The position numbers were made by a program, and so were the translations under genes. The notes beneath the pieces are model-generated. The model did no database searches and was not told the origin of the DNA. It saw only the letters and a list, made by a program, of their open reading frames with translations. A DNA stretch of 64,000 bases from Pedobacter petrophilus (GTDB lineage Bacteria > Bacteroidota > Bacteroidia > Sphingobacteriales > Sphingobacteriaceae), in assembly GCF_009674725.1 (NCBI RefSeq), contig NZ_WKKH01000005.1, positions 62,001 through 126,000 of the forward strand. Reading direction: 5' to 3'. This document shows positions 46,557 through 55,848 of this stretch, piece by piece (the stretch's first letter is position 1; every line of letters begins with the position of its first letter).

Positions 46557-47120
46557 TTAGTTTTGTCCGGCTACCCCAACATCTTGAATTTCGGCTACTA
46601 GTTTTGATTCAAAAACTAAAGACTTTTCGCTAAACTCATGATTAGAAAAAGAAATATTAGCCATTGCAGAAAGTATTCTACCATCTTTTCCAATCAGGAT
46701 ATTTGATGGAAAGCCGTGGTTGATATTGAGCATTGCAATTTCTTGCCTACTGAGTGAAACTACCTGGTAACGATAGGGCACCTGTTTTTGAAAACGTTTT
46801 GCTCTTCCCGGAAGATCATGTGTAATCCCGATGAATCGGACGCCATCTTTCCCGTATTTTTCAACAAGTTTATTTAACTCCGGCATCTCTGCTAGGCAAG
46901 GCGGGCAGTTTTCAAACCAAAAGTTAATGACAACAACCTGAGCTTTCAACTGCCTGCTTGAAAATTTTTCCCCATCTATCGTCTTCCCCTCGAAGGCTGG
47001 CAATGGTTTACCAACCAGATCTTCAAAAAAGGTTTCCTGGGTGGCCCATTTTACTGGTACATCTTGCGCATTAACACTTAAGCTGAATATGATGAATAAA
47101 ATGAGGGAACTGATTTTCAT
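46557..47120 (-). CDS. Exported TlpA-like thioredoxin-fold protein
   Basis: 187 residues. A Sec signal (1-18, ending VNA) is followed by a thioredoxin-like domain with CxxC in FWFENCPPCLAEMPEL and cis-Pro region GFPSNILIGKDG. This is the TlpA/ResA class, which keeps exported cysteines reduced or serves cytochrome maturation. No cytochrome genes nearby. The MITE lies just upstream. Confidence 0.93.
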   Translation of the reverse strand: MKISSLILFIIFSLSVNAQDVPVKWATQETFFEDLVGKPLPAFEGKTIDGEKFSSRQLKAQVVVINFWFENCPPCLAEMPELNKLVEKYGKDGVRFIGITHDLPGRAKRFQKQVPYRYQVVSLSRQEIAMLNINHGFPSNILIGKDGRILSAMANISFSNHEFSEKSLVFESKLVAEIQDVGVAGQN

Positions 47121-47250
47121 ATGGATTAATAAATATAAAAAAAATCAGGTTATTTATTGAAGCGATATGTCAGATTGAACTTGCTGAATGTTTTAAAAAT
47201 GATTAAAACATCTTTTAACAAACTCTGTATAAATAACATATATGAAATTA

Positions 47251-47401
47251 GAGCCTGTTTAAATTTTATTCAATTATATTACAGACGTTACTTTTTCTGT
47301 CACACTGAGCTTGACGAAGTGCTTTTTCTACATTAAAAATAAGGTCTTCGACAGGCTCAGACTGACATACTAATTATTTTCATTTAAATTTAAACAGGCT
47401 C
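47251..47401. mobile_element. 151-bp MITE-like element with 16-bp terminal inverted repeats
   Basis: Outer ends GAGCCTGTTTAAATTT (47251-47266) and its exact complement (47386-47401), flanked by TTA on both sides (47248-47250 and 47402-47404), which suggests a 3-bp target duplication. Inside lies a second imperfect inverted repeat (47298-47319 with 47346-47367), including TGAGCTTGACGAAG, a word related to widespread REP-like repeats. No coding capacity. The ends resemble those of IS5-group elements that duplicate three bases, but I cannot confirm the parent IS. Confidence 0.75.
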
Positions 47402-47427
47402 TTAGTCTAATAAATGTATAATCACAT

Positions 47428-48714
47428 TTATTTAAAGGTGACCGAACCGTAGCTTGTTTTTATATTAACGTTTCCTGCGCCACCATTACCAATTTTACCA
47501 GAGTATTTCTTGTCTTCATCATCTTTACTGCTGAGTGAAGATGATACATTTGTACCAAATTTAAAACCGGCATAAGAAGTAGATACGTTAAAATTACCAT
47601 TATATCGCTCTGCGAAGCCTAGTCCTACGCTTACATATTCCCCGCCAAAAGTGAAGTTTTTGCAAGCTGGTGTAATCTCACTGATATTTAAACGGTTATA
47701 ATCCATCGTAATATTTGCATCACCATTTAGGGTACCCAGCGTAACATTAGAATATTCGGCATTAACAGCTATCTTACCGGAACTGGCAATATTTAAATCC
47801 CCGTAGGCCTGCCTGGCAACAAGGTTTCCTTTAACCGTGTTAATATTCACTTTCGCATATTCTGCGTTAAGCAGTAAATTTCCGCCAATTGTACCCACCG
47901 TTAATCCTTTACCATATTGTATTTTAAGATCAGCTGATCTGCGAATGGTATTGATATTGACGCCTACATATTCGGCATCCAGTTCTATAGTACCTACACT
48001 GCCAATATTTACAGGACCATTGTAACTGTGCTTCACTACACCTGCATTTAATTCCTGAATATCACATTTGCCATACTGAACGTTCACATAGTTATTACCA
48101 TTGTTTAAATTTCCGGCAACTAAATTGCCGTACTGTACCTTTAACGAAGTTGGACCACTGAAATTACCTACTTCTACATTTCCATATTGTTGAGAAACTG
48201 TAAGCGAATTTACGGCAGGCATATACACTACGTAGTTAATTTTCACCTCTCTCCTCCAGGTGGTTACTCCATTTTTAACCCCATGACCATAGCGGCCGTT
48301 TCTTTCAGACATGTTTGTTCTAACAGAAATCAGATCTCCACTTTTGCTGGCATCTATGGAAACTGCATCCATCATTTTCTGTGCTTCATTATCAGAATTG
48401 CTATAAGCTTTAATGTCTATATCAATCTTCACCTCCTTCTTATCCCAGGTTTTGATCGTAACAGCACCATATTTATTATTCAGGTTTACTTTATCATTTA
48501 CATCAACGCTGAAGCTTTTACTAAACGTCTTAGATTTTTCGGCAGCATTGTTATCATGTTTCAAAGAAACGGTGGTGGCTAAATTTATGTTGTCTGAAAC
48601 TTTCGTATTTACCGCATAAGATTCGGCTGGCATATCCACAACTATATTCTGTTGGGCATAACTTTTTACGGCAATAAATGCCATAAAGGCCATAAATAGT
48701 TTTGTTATTTTCAT
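47428..48714 (-). CDS. Exported DUF4097-type beta-solenoid surface protein
   Basis: 428 residues. A Sec signal (1-20, ending SYA) precedes a long beta-repeat region from about residue 80. Rungs of about 20 residues alternate QYG-type turns (VSQQYGNVEVGNFSG, VQYGNLVAGNLNNG, IQYGKGLTVGTIGG) and AEY-type turns (LDAEYVGVNINTIRR, LNAEYAKVNINTVKG). This resembles DUF4097/DUF2807 adhesin-like folds. It is the last gene behind the ECF sigma and anti-sigma-like genes and may be their target or sensor. Function inferred only. Confidence 0.82.
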   Translation of the reverse strand: MKITKLFMAFMAFIAVKSYAQQNIVVDMPAESYAVNTKVSDNINLATTVSLKHDNNAAEKSKTFSKSFSVDVNDKVNLNNKYGAVTIKTWDKKEVKIDIDIKAYSNSDNEAQKMMDAVSIDASKSGDLISVRTNMSERNGRYGHGVKNGVTTWRREVKINYVVYMPAVNSLTVSQQYGNVEVGNFSGPTSLKVQYGNLVAGNLNNGNNYVNVQYGKCDIQELNAGVVKHSYNGPVNIGSVGTIELDAEYVGVNINTIRRSADLKIQYGKGLTVGTIGGNLLLNAEYAKVNINTVKGNLVARQAYGDLNIASSGKIAVNAEYSNVTLGTLNGDANITMDYNRLNISEITPACKNFTFGGEYVSVGLGFAERYNGNFNVSTSYAGFKFGTNVSSSLSSKDDEDKKYSGKIGNGGAGNVNIKTSYGSVTFK

Positions 48715-48799
48715 TTTCTTGTTGATTAATATTTAATAGCAGAACCTGCCGACCGGCCTGCTTTAAACATAGTGAGCGTATAGTAAGTTGTATCAGATT

Positions 48800-48846
48800 T
48801 TTGGTATCGGGTATTTAGTAATAAGTATCAAATTTCTAGTATTTAA
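48800..48846. repeat. Second copy of a degenerate intergenic repeat
   Basis: Contains TATTTAGTAATAAGTATCAA, similar to TATTAGTATTAAGTATCAA at 19795-19812, both in gaps between minus-strand genes. Confidence 0.4.
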
Positions 48847-48855
48847 CGACCTCTA

Positions 48856-49383
48856 TTAAATCTGATTTACTTTTTTATAATCGTCTACCTGATTTATAAT
48901 TGATAGTTGTTGCTTTAATAATTGAAGTTGAATTTCACGATTTTTTACCATTGCCTTTACTACAAACGTTTGATTAGGCGATGCGGGTAATTCGCTTTTT
49001 AAACGTTCATATTCCTCATCAAGCTTCTCTAAATCTGCAGTGAATTTTTTATATAATTCCGGGTTTGCAGAAGCAAAAATGGCCAGGCTATCTCTTTTCT
49101 CTATAATCAGGCCGGCAAACTGCACTTCCTTTTTAGCGTAAACAGCATTAACATCAGCGATTTCCATTTCGCCTTTTTGCATTCTTCCTGCGTATAACCA
49201 GCCTAAACCAAAAACAACTAAAATAGCTGCTGCCACGCTCATCCACAGATAAAGCTTTAATGGCTTTTTTTCTTTTTTATGATCTAATTCTTGTTCAATT
49301 TTTGCCCAAAGCCCCGCTGATGGTTCCATCACATCAAACGATCTTCGGTTATCTTTAACAAATGTTTCTAATCTATTATTCAT
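48856..49383 (-). CDS. Anti-sigma-factor-like single-TM protein
   Basis: 175 residues. A cytoplasmic N-terminal segment (about 1-42, with FDVMEPSAGLWAKIEQEL) precedes one membrane helix (about 45-65) and a periplasmic helical part predicted to form a coiled coil. Its start overlaps the end of the ECF sigma gene by eight bases, which is usual for sigma/anti-sigma pairs. It is not of the FecR type and lacks a zinc motif. The role is inferred from placement and layout. Confidence 0.72.
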   Translation of the reverse strand: MNNRLETFVKDNRRSFDVMEPSAGLWAKIEQELDHKKEKKPLKLYLWMSVAAAILVVFGLGWLYAGRMQKGEMEIADVNAVYAKKEVQFAGLIIEKRDSLAIFASANPELYKKFTADLEKLDEEYERLKSELPASPNQTFVVKAMVKNREIQLQLLKQQLSIINQVDDYKKVNQI

Positions 49384-49933
49384 CTCTCACCCCTTTCAAA
49401 TCTAATATACTTTTCAATTTCTTTTTCGCCCTCATGTACTGGGTGCGGCTTGTGTTTTCACTGATTTTTAAAATATGAGATATTTCCTCATGATCATATC
49501 CCTCCAATAAGTACAAACTCAATACCACTCTGTAACCATCTGGCAATTGAGTAATTGCTTGTCTAACTTCGTCTGCTTTTAACTGGTTATCGTAATGATC
49601 AAAACTTACATCGTCGGGCACCTCCGTAATTTCATCCGTGCTAACGAATTCCATTTTACGTTTTCGCAGATAATTAATTGATTTGTTAATCACAATCTGT
49701 TTTAGCCATAGTCCGAATGTAGTTTCCTGTCTAAAATCGACAATCCTCGTAAAGGCATCCAGAAAAGATTCCTGCAAAACATCTTCAGCTTCTTCTTCGT
49801 AATTTAAGATCCGCAAGGATACATTATACATGGCCTTGGCGTACAATTTGTATAATTCAAACTGCGCCGCCCTGCTGCCTTGCATGCATGCTTTAACTAA
49901 CTCCAGGTTCTTATCGATGTATACCGTTTCCAA
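49376..49933 (-). CDS. ECF-type RNA polymerase sigma factor
   Basis: 185 residues. Region 2 (about 22-85: YKLYAKAMYNVSLRILNYEEEAEDVLQESF) and region 4 (about 125-178: LPDGYRVVLSLYLLEGYDHEEISHIL, ending in the HTH SENTSRTQYMRAKKKLK) are both intact. No region 3, as in ECF factors. It heads a cluster with the anti-sigma-like and DUF4097-type genes and probably controls it. Confidence 0.94.
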   Translation of the reverse strand: METVYIDKNLELVKACMQGSRAAQFELYKLYAKAMYNVSLRILNYEEEAEDVLQESFLDAFTRIVDFRQETTFGLWLKQIVINKSINYLRKRKMEFVSTDEITEVPDDVSFDHYDNQLKADEVRQAITQLPDGYRVVLSLYLLEGYDHEEISHILKISENTSRTQYMRAKKKLKSILDLKGVRDE

Positions 49934-50133
49934 ATTTTCGAAGATTCTGATTATAAGACAGGAGGGTTTTTAAAAAGTTGCATCAATGTATAAAAAAGTT
50001 GAAATAAACTTACAGCATTATAAGCTATTTAATTACATCATCTAAATCTTTTACTGGCCTCATCTGTTATTTTGGAATAATGACCGATTGATTATTATTT
50101 TTAAAGCCTGATGGAAACCTTTAACTTCATACC

Positions 50134-50535
50134 ATGGAAACTGATTTAATTACCGCAGAGATAGATACAATACATCAAAAAGCAAATTTAGCTTTTGAAA
50201 GAAAAGACATTGGCATTTACATGAGTCAGTTCGATAACAGTATTCAATATACGAATGCAGATGCAACAGTGTACGATCGAAAAGAGATCGTTTACCAAAC
50301 TGAGAAATATTTTAAAAAGACTAAGGAAATTTCTACTACTTATTACCGCATCAAATCATCGTTTAAAAACGAAGTTTTCACAGAAAAGATTGCACGCAAA
50401 TCAATTGTATTTGAAAAAGGGTTGGTATTTGCAAAAAAACAAACGGTGCAAACAGAAGAAATTTTCAATTGGAAAAGAATAGAAGGAACCTGGAAAGTTA
50501 TTAATGTTCAGGTAGTATTGGAAGAAAAGTATTAG
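50134..50535 (+). CDS. NTF2-like (SnoaL/DUF4440-type) small protein
   Basis: 133 residues, no signal. The fold is suggested by an N-terminal helix pair, KDIGIYMSQFDNSIQYTNADATVYDRKEI, then an antiparallel sheet ending WKRIEGTWKVINVQVVLEE. Ligand unknown. Possibly co-transcribed with the following small genes, 82 bases downstream. Confidence 0.7.
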   Translation: METDLITAEIDTIHQKANLAFERKDIGIYMSQFDNSIQYTNADATVYDRKEIVYQTEKYFKKTKEISTTYYRIKSSFKNEVFTEKIARKSIVFEKGLVFAKKQTVQTEEIFNWKRIEGTWKVINVQVVLEEKY

Positions 50536-50617
50536 CGAATAAAACTCAATATTTATTGACCTACATCAAAGTTTAGCTTTTTTTATCCTTGCACCTTTGT
50601 TTTAAAACAAAGAAAAA

Positions 50618-50842
50618 ATGAAGAAAGTATATTTTAAGTACCTCAATACCCTGCTGGTTGTTATACCAATGACTTTAATTATGGCTTTTGTAGGCTTGAT
50701 GCGTAATTACGGTTTCGGTGAAGATTGGTTTATCAAATTTCTTAAAGCCTGGAGTATTATGGTACCTGTATCATACCTGTCAGCCTTTATCATTATTCCC
50801 AATGCCCGTAAACTAGCAGAAAAAATTGCATCAAAAGCCTAA
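50618..50842 (+). CDS. DUF2798 family small membrane protein
   Basis: 74 residues with two membrane segments (about 10-28 and 44-60) and the family-like FIKFLKAWSIMVPVSYLSAFIIIPNARKLAEKI. Function unknown. Its 3' end lies 20 bases before the start of the Crp/Fnr gene, probably one operon. Confidence 0.82.
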   Translation: MKKVYFKYLNTLLVVIPMTLIMAFVGLMRNYGFGEDWFIKFLKAWSIMVPVSYLSAFIIIPNARKLAEKIASKA

Positions 50843-50861
50843 ATACGCTATTTTGCAGGCC

Positions 50862-51431
50862 ATGCACAAACAGTTTTCAAATTATATCAAAGATCGCATT
50901 GAGATTAGTGATGAACATTTGAAAACTGTTTTTTCATTCTTCAGGCCGCTAAAGGTGAAGAAAAATGAATTTTTGGTAAGCCCCGGGGAAATCAACAGCA
51001 AAATCTATTTTGTAACCAGTGGTTGTCTGAGAATCTTTTTTCTTACGGAAAACGGAACTGAAGCGACCAGGCTTTTTGCATTTGAGAACCAGTTTGCTAC
51101 GGCTTTAGTTAGTTTTGTAACCGCATCCGAATCATTTGAATTTGTTCAGGCAGTAGAAGAAACGGCAGTTCTAAGCATCAATAAAGCAGATTTCTATCAT
51201 CTCCTAGAAATTATTCCACAATGGGAAAAACTTTATCGCCATTATCTTGAATATGCATATGTAACCAATACCAATCGGCTAATGTCCTTTATTACTGAAG
51301 ACGCCTTGGAACGTTATCAGGAATTATTAAGCAAAAATCCAATTGTTGTAAAGCGATTGTCCAATAAAATGATTGCTTCATATTTAAATATCTCACCAGA
51401 AACCCTGAGCAGATTAAAGTCTAAGGGTTAA
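50862..51431 (+). CDS. Crp/Fnr family transcription regulator
   Basis: 189 residues from the ATG at 50862. A cyclic-nucleotide-binding-like beta-roll (about 15-115; NEFLVSPGEINSKIYFVTSGCLRIF) is followed by a long helix and a short C-terminal HTH (LSNKMIASYLNISPETLSRLKSKG). It lacks Fnr cysteines and a full cAMP pocket, as in the Bacteroidota 'Crp-like' group. It may control the DUF2798 gene ahead of it. Confidence 0.9.
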   Translation: MHKQFSNYIKDRIEISDEHLKTVFSFFRPLKVKKNEFLVSPGEINSKIYFVTSGCLRIFFLTENGTEATRLFAFENQFATALVSFVTASESFEFVQAVEETAVLSINKADFYHLLEIIPQWEKLYRHYLEYAYVTNTNRLMSFITEDALERYQELLSKNPIVVKRLSNKMIASYLNISPETLSRLKSKG

Positions 51432-51591
51432 TGCCATGTTAGGTATGACAGCGTTTTGAATGTTGGATTGTTGAATGAGAGAATGGTGTTTTGGTGCTGA
51501 TATTTCCTTTCAAAAGAACATGCGCAATTTAAACTGCTTAAGGAGCAAAAAAACCTCAAATCTTCTCTTCCAAAGTTTAAAACAAATTCGG

Positions 51592-51599
51592 TATTTTTG
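51592..51599 (+). promoter_or_regulatory. -7 box upstream of aspS
   Basis: TATTTTTG, a full TAnnTTTG match, ending 23 bases before the aspS ATG. The -33 element is weak. Confidence 0.5.
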
Positions 51600-51622
51600 C
51601 CGCTCAATTTAGATTACAATAT

Positions 51623-53368
51623 ATGTTAAGAACAGTAACTTGTGGTGCGCTAACCCTTAATAACTTAGGTGAAAGTGTAACCCTGTGTGGTTGGGTACAA
51701 AAATCAAGAGATTTAGGTGGAATGACTTTTATAGACATCCGCGACCGTTATGGTATTACACAACTGGTTTTTAACATGGATGATAACCGCGAACTTTGCG
51801 AAGCTGCACGATCATTAGGTCGCGAATTTGTGATTAAAGCAACCGGAACCGTAGTAGAACGAAGCAATAAAAACCCAAAAATGCCAACTGGCGATGTGGA
51901 GATAAAGATTGCGGCTTTAGAAATCTTAAATGCAGCGAAATTGCCTCCCTTTATGATTGAAGACGAAACGGATGGTGGTGATGAATTGCGCATGAAGTAT
52001 CGTTACCTGGATTTACGCCGGAACCCTGTTCGTAATAACCTGGTTTTACGCCATAAAATAGCACAGTCCGTTCGCCGTTATTTAGATGCTTTGGATTTTA
52101 TCGAAGTGGAAACTCCGGTATTAATCAAATCTACTCCGGAAGGAGCCAGGGATTTCGTGGTGCCTAGCCGCATGAACGAAGGCGAATTTTACGCCTTGCC
52201 ACAGTCGCCCCAAACTTTTAAGCAATTGCTGATGGTGTCTGGCTTTGACCGTTATTTCCAAATCGTAAAGTGCTTTAGAGATGAAGATTTAAGGGCAGAC
52301 CGTCAGCCTGAGTTTACTCAGATTGACTGTGAGATGTCTTTTATTGAACAGGAAGATATTTTAAATACTTTTGAAGGCTTAATTCGCACCCTATTTAAAG
52401 AAGTACGCAATTATGATCTGCCAGAAGTACCGCGCATGCAATATGCTGATGCGATGCGTTTGTACGGTTCTGATAAACCAGATACACGCTTTGAAATGAA
52501 ATTCGTGGAACTTAATGACATTGCAAAAGGTAAAGGATTCCCTGTTTTTGATCAAGCAGAATTGATTGTTGGGATTAACGCAAAAGGTGCTGCCGGTTAT
52601 ACCCGTAAGCAACTGGATGAACTAACTGATTTTATCAAACGTCCTCAAATTGGTGCAACTGGTTTAATATATGCACGTCATAATGAAGATGGAACGATTA
52701 AATCTTCAGTTGATAAATTCTTCAATGAAGAAGATTTAAAACAATGGAGCGAAGCTTTTGAAACTGAAAAAGGTGATTTACTTTTAATTTTAGCTGGTTC
52801 TACAGATAAAGTTCGTAAACAACTGAATGAACTTCGTTTGGAAATGGGGAACCGTTTAGGCCTTCGCGATAAAAATACTTTTTCAGCACTTTGGGTATTG
52901 GATTTCCCGCTTTTAGAATGGGATGAAGAAACCGAGCGCTACCATGCTATGCACCACCCTTTTACTTCACCTAAACCAGAAGATATTGCGCTGCTGGACA
53001 CCGACCCTAAAAATGTTCGTGCCAATGCATACGATATGGTGATCAATGGAACAGAAGTAGGTGGCGGGTCTATTCGTATTCACGACCGGACGCTTCAGGC
53101 GCTAATGTTTAAACATTTGGGTTTCAGCGCAGAAGAAGCACAAAAGCAATTCGGCTTCCTGATGGATGCTTTCGAATTCGGTGCACCTCCACATGGTGGT
53201 ATCGCCTTTGGTTTCGATCGTTTAACTTCAATTTTTGCAGGGCTGGATTCGATTCGCGATGTAATTGCTTTCCCTAAAAATAACTCAGGCAGAGACGTGA
53301 TGATCGATAGTCCAAGTACAATTGATGATAAACAGTTAAAAGAATTAAAGATTAAAACAGACCTTTAA
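51623..53368 (+). CDS. aspS: Aspartyl-tRNA synthetase, bacterial type
   Basis: 581 residues. N-terminal OB-fold anticodon-binding domain, class II catalytic domain and the bacterial GAD insertion (about 290-400). Motif 2 occurs in [18 protein letters not shown] and motif 3 in [30 protein letters not shown] is typical. Charges tRNA-Asp; the discriminating or non-discriminating nature cannot be decided by eye. Ends just before a strong palindromic terminator. Confidence 0.96.
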   Translation: MLRTVTCGALTLNNLGESVTLCGWVQKSRDLGGMTFIDIRDRYGITQLVFNMDDNRELCEAARSLGREFVIKATGTVVERSNKNPKMPTGDVEIKIAALEILNAAKLPPFMIEDETDGGDELRMKYRYLDLRRNPVRNNLVLRHKIAQSVRRYLDALDFIEVETPVLIKSTPEGARDFVVPSRMNEGEFYALPQSPQTFKQLLMVSGFDRYFQIVKCFRDEDLRADRQPEFTQIDCEMSFIEQEDILNTFEGLIRTLFKEVRNYDLPEVPRMQYADAMRLYGSDKPDTRFEMKFVELNDIAKGKGFPVFDQAELIVGINAKGAAGYTRKQLDELTDFIKRPQIGATGLIYARHNEDGTIKSSVDKFFNEEDLKQWSEAFETEKGDLLLILAGSTDKVRKQLNELRLEMGNRLGLRDKNTFSALWVLDFPLLEWDEETERYHAMHHPFTSPKPEDIALLDTDPKNVRANAYDMVINGTEVGGGSIRIHDRTLQALMFKHLGFSAEEAQKQFGFLMDAFEFGAPPHGGIAFGFDRLTSIFAGLDSIRDVIAFPKNNSGRDVMIDSPSTIDDKQLKELKIKTDL

Positions 53369-53443
53369 TGGTTTCATCAGTCAATTGGTTCAAAAGTTTA
53401 TCAGACTAACAACATAATTGCTGGATAATAAAAATGACGGTAA

Positions 53444-53479
53444 AATAAAGGGCTTAACAAATTTGTTAAGCCCTTTATT
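53444..53479. terminator. Bidirectional terminator, 36-bp perfect palindrome
   Basis: Perfect arms starting AATAAAGGGCTTAACAAA, without loop, followed by a T-rich run. Between aspS and the convergent minus-strand trio. Confidence 0.88.
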
Positions 53480-53531
53480 ATTTTCTAAGATTTTATAGTT
53501 AATTAACCATTTAACGAATGATACTAATGAA

Positions 53532-53969
53532 CTAATATGTCTCGCTATCCGGCGGAATGCCATAGTCGATAAATTTCTTTGCTTTTTTATCTTTACGGGT
53601 ACCAAACCAGCCTTTAACAGAATTATAAATGGCTGATAAATGCTCAGCATCTAAAGATTTACCCACTTTCCCTGAAACAAGGCCAACCGCTGCTTTTGTT
53701 AAGAAACCTGCGCCTCTAAAAAGAGTTTTGTTCATCACCATTGGCAACAGTAGAGACATTGCAGTACCGCTGATGTTTAATTTATCATCTGCTTTAAATA
53801 AATTACCGGGAGTAGCATACTTCTTAATTAATGCACCAAAAGTAAATTGTTTCGCAAATGTTTTGGTGTCTGCAACCAACAGATTCTGTTTGAGTGTGTA
53901 CTCTACCTTAAGTTCTAATTTTTTAGCTTGCAAAGCTTCCAGATTACTGATGTTTTTATAACTTCTCAT
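53532..53969 (-). CDS. Protein of unknown function, third gene of YtxH/holin trio
   Basis: 145 residues from the ATG at 53969 (MRSYKNISNLEALQAKK), overlapping the holin-like gene by 14 bases. It is basic and helical in the first third, with a hydrophobic stretch around residues 70-95. The tail is Lys-rich and ends DYGIPPDSETY. No family that I recognise. Placement matches the third member of the trio found with YtxH and holin-like genes. Confidence 0.65.
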   Translation of the reverse strand: MRSYKNISNLEALQAKKLELKVEYTLKQNLLVADTKTFAKQFTFGALIKKYATPGNLFKADDKLNISGTAMSLLLPMVMNKTLFRGAGFLTKAAVGLVSGKVGKSLDAEHLSAIYNSVKGWFGTRKDKKAKKFIDYGIPPDSETY

Positions 53970-54336
53970 CTTCTTCCTCCTTATCTGCAAGTTTGTTGAA
54001 ATACTTACTAATTGCGATATTTATGATTGCCTTTTCAATGTATTTATCCTTAGTTAAATACACCACAACGGCAAGTAAAATATAAATCAATGAAACGCAG
54101 CCAAACCCTCCGGTATAACTCCCTAAAACGCTGGATAAGAAGAGGGCTAATGTTACACTACCAAATAAAAACGCCAGGATAAAGCATACAATTACTACCG
54201 TATTAGTAACTAAATCAGCAAATATTTTAGAAACCTTTTCTACGAGGTAGAGTCGGGTATATTCTACTCTCGCCTCTAAATAGCCCTTGGCATCCTCGAA
54301 AATATCCTCGATACCTTTCTCTTTATTTTCTTGCAT
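53956..54336 (-). CDS. Phage-holin-like (Phage_holin_3_6) membrane protein
   Basis: 126 residues. An N-terminal amphipathic helix (GIEDIFEDAKGYLEARVEYTRL) is followed by two membrane helices (about 42-65 and 72-95) and an acidic tail. This is the layout of the 'phage holin family' and of E. coli YqjE. These are not lysis holins but stress-related inner-membrane proteins. Second gene of the trio. Confidence 0.82.
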   Translation of the reverse strand: MQENKEKGIEDIFEDAKGYLEARVEYTRLYLVEKVSKIFADLVTNTVVIVCFILAFLFGSVTLALFLSSVLGSYTGGFGCVSLIYILLAVVVYLTKDKYIEKAIINIAISKYFNKLADKEEEDEKL

Positions 54337-54354
54337 AGTTAGGATGAAATTTAA

Positions 54355-54376
54355 CTGGGCGCAGTTGTACGCCCAG
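54355..54376 (-). terminator. Hairpin between the ytxH-like and holin-like genes
   Basis: GC-rich 7-bp stem CTGGGCG / CGCCCAG with an eight-base loop. It may attenuate transcription into the next gene or protect mRNA ends. Confidence 0.5.
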
Positions 54377-54391
54377 CTATTATTTTATTGC

Positions 54392-54658
54392 TTAGGCGTG
54401 CTCTACGTCGTCACTATACTCTTCTTCAACACTTCTCAATTTGGTTTTAATTGAGGTTACAACTTTATCTTTCAGGCTAGATAAGCTGTTAATTTCATCA
54501 GCAGCTTTGTCTTTAATAGAATCGCCTAAATCTTTTAAAGACTGGCTTAATTTGTCGCGGGTTTCGTCACCTTTATCTGGTGCAAATAAGATACCTAAAG
54601 CGGCACCGGCAGCTAATCCTGCTAAAAGAGCAACTACAACTTTCGAGTTATCATTCAT
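54392..54658 (-). CDS. YtxH-domain protein
   Basis: 88 residues. A glycine/alanine-rich membrane segment (VVALLAGLAAGAALGILFAP) is followed by DKGDETRDKLSQSLKDLG and a long amphipathic helix. This is the usual YtxH form (about 90-120 residues) and resembles E. coli YqjD/ElaB in layout. It leads the trio, which looks like a stress response cluster. Confidence 0.87.
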   Translation of the reverse strand: MNDNSKVVVALLAGLAAGAALGILFAPDKGDETRDKLSQSLKDLGDSIKDKAADEINSLSSLKDKVVTSIKTKLRSVEEEYSDDVEHA

Positions 54659-54729
54659 AATTATTTATTTTAAGGGTTTAACATTTCCAATATAAGAAAT
54701 ACTATATTATTTAATTGTTAAGCTATGAA

Positions 54730-55779
54730 TTATAACTCATTATGCTCAATATTTGTTTTAATTCTTTCTAATCTTTCTGATGCCAATGTACTGGATTCAT
54801 AAATCTTAATCAGCAGAATAAAATAAGATAGCAAAAGTGGTCCAAAAACAAGCCCAAGTATTCCGAATAATGGAATACCAATAATTACGCCAATTACGGT
54901 TATAATGGGATGAATATTGCCGACTTTTTTCGCAATAATGAATCGGAGAACGTTATCAATATTGATGATAACGATAAATCCAAAAGCAATCATTGCCCAT
55001 CCTTCGAAATTATGTCCGTTTACAATCTGCAAAATAGCTGCCGGCACGAAGACTACCGGCGGGCCCAGGATGGGGATAAAGGAAATAAAGGTTGTGATCA
55101 CTCCCCAAAATATTGGATCCTGATAGCCTAATACATAAAATGACAAACTTACAAGCGATCCCTGCACCAAACAAATTAAGCCCTGGCCAAGCACATTTGC
55201 GAAGGTTGTATTTTTCATTTCATTCCCAAAACGCAGGGCATTCTGTTCGCGGAAAGGGGCGTATTTCACTAATGATGCTTCAAATTGCTTCCGTTCGATG
55301 AGCATAAAGTAGAGTAAAAAGTACACCACCAAAAGACTCAGTATAATATTTACGGCGCTTGAGATTAGGGATGGAAATAGTTGGGTTGCCCAATTGCCCA
55401 ACCTGTTCAATCCTTCCTGAATGACATTTTCATTGATTTCAAATGGCAAAAGATGCTGAAGTTTAACCAGTAAATTTTTAAAGAAGATTTCATTTTGCCG
55501 CAACTCGGAAATTTTGCTGATTACCATACTGCTTAAAGCATAAAAAGGCAGTACAATGAGAACCAAACTGATCGCAATTAGCAGGATGGCAACAAAACGT
55601 TTGTTCCAGTTTTTTACTTCGGCTAAGTGAATGTAAACCGGGCGAAGAATGGTATATAACACCAATGTACTCAGTATTGCTGAAAAAATATCTTGTAGGG
55701 AATAAGCGATGAGCACGCCAAGTGCAATGATGATAACAAGATTGATGTTTTGGCGCTGTTTATAAGAAAATACTGACAT
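54730..55779 (-). CDS. AI-2E family transporter (PerM-like)
   Basis: 349 residues with about eight hydrophobic segments. Family motifs include ISFIPILGPPVVFVPAAI and PIITVIGVIIGIPLFGILGLVFGPLL. The central region holds the usual amphipathic stretch. Despite the name, few members have been shown to export autoinducer-2; others act as Na+/H+ antiporters. Lies 71 bases upstream of the YtxH gene on the same strand. Confidence 0.92.
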   Translation of the reverse strand: MSVFSYKQRQNINLVIIIALGVLIAYSLQDIFSAILSTLVLYTILRPVYIHLAEVKNWNKRFVAILLIAISLVLIVLPFYALSSMVISKISELRQNEIFFKNLLVKLQHLLPFEINENVIQEGLNRLGNWATQLFPSLISSAVNIILSLLVVYFLLYFMLIERKQFEASLVKYAPFREQNALRFGNEMKNTTFANVLGQGLICLVQGSLVSLSFYVLGYQDPIFWGVITTFISFIPILGPPVVFVPAAILQIVNGHNFEGWAMIAFGFIVIINIDNVLRFIIAKKVGNIHPIITVIGVIIGIPLFGILGLVFGPLLLSYFILLIKIYESSTLASERLERIKTNIEHNEL

Positions 55780-55848
55780 AAGTTAATGCTCGGTACCTCT
55801 TTAAATAGCAAAAGCAACCAATTTGTTTTAACATTAATCAGATTGCGG

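Noticed and set aside
53956..54336. Holin-like gene as evidence for a prophage
   Set aside because: No lysin, capsid, portal or integrase gene is nearby; the trio context fits the chromosomal YqjE-like class.
55790..55835. Possible sigma-54 promoter before the AI-2E gene (TTGGTTGCTTTTGCT on the minus strand)
   Set aside because: The GG and GC elements are two bases too close for sigma-54, and the -24 element lacks the usual CAC.
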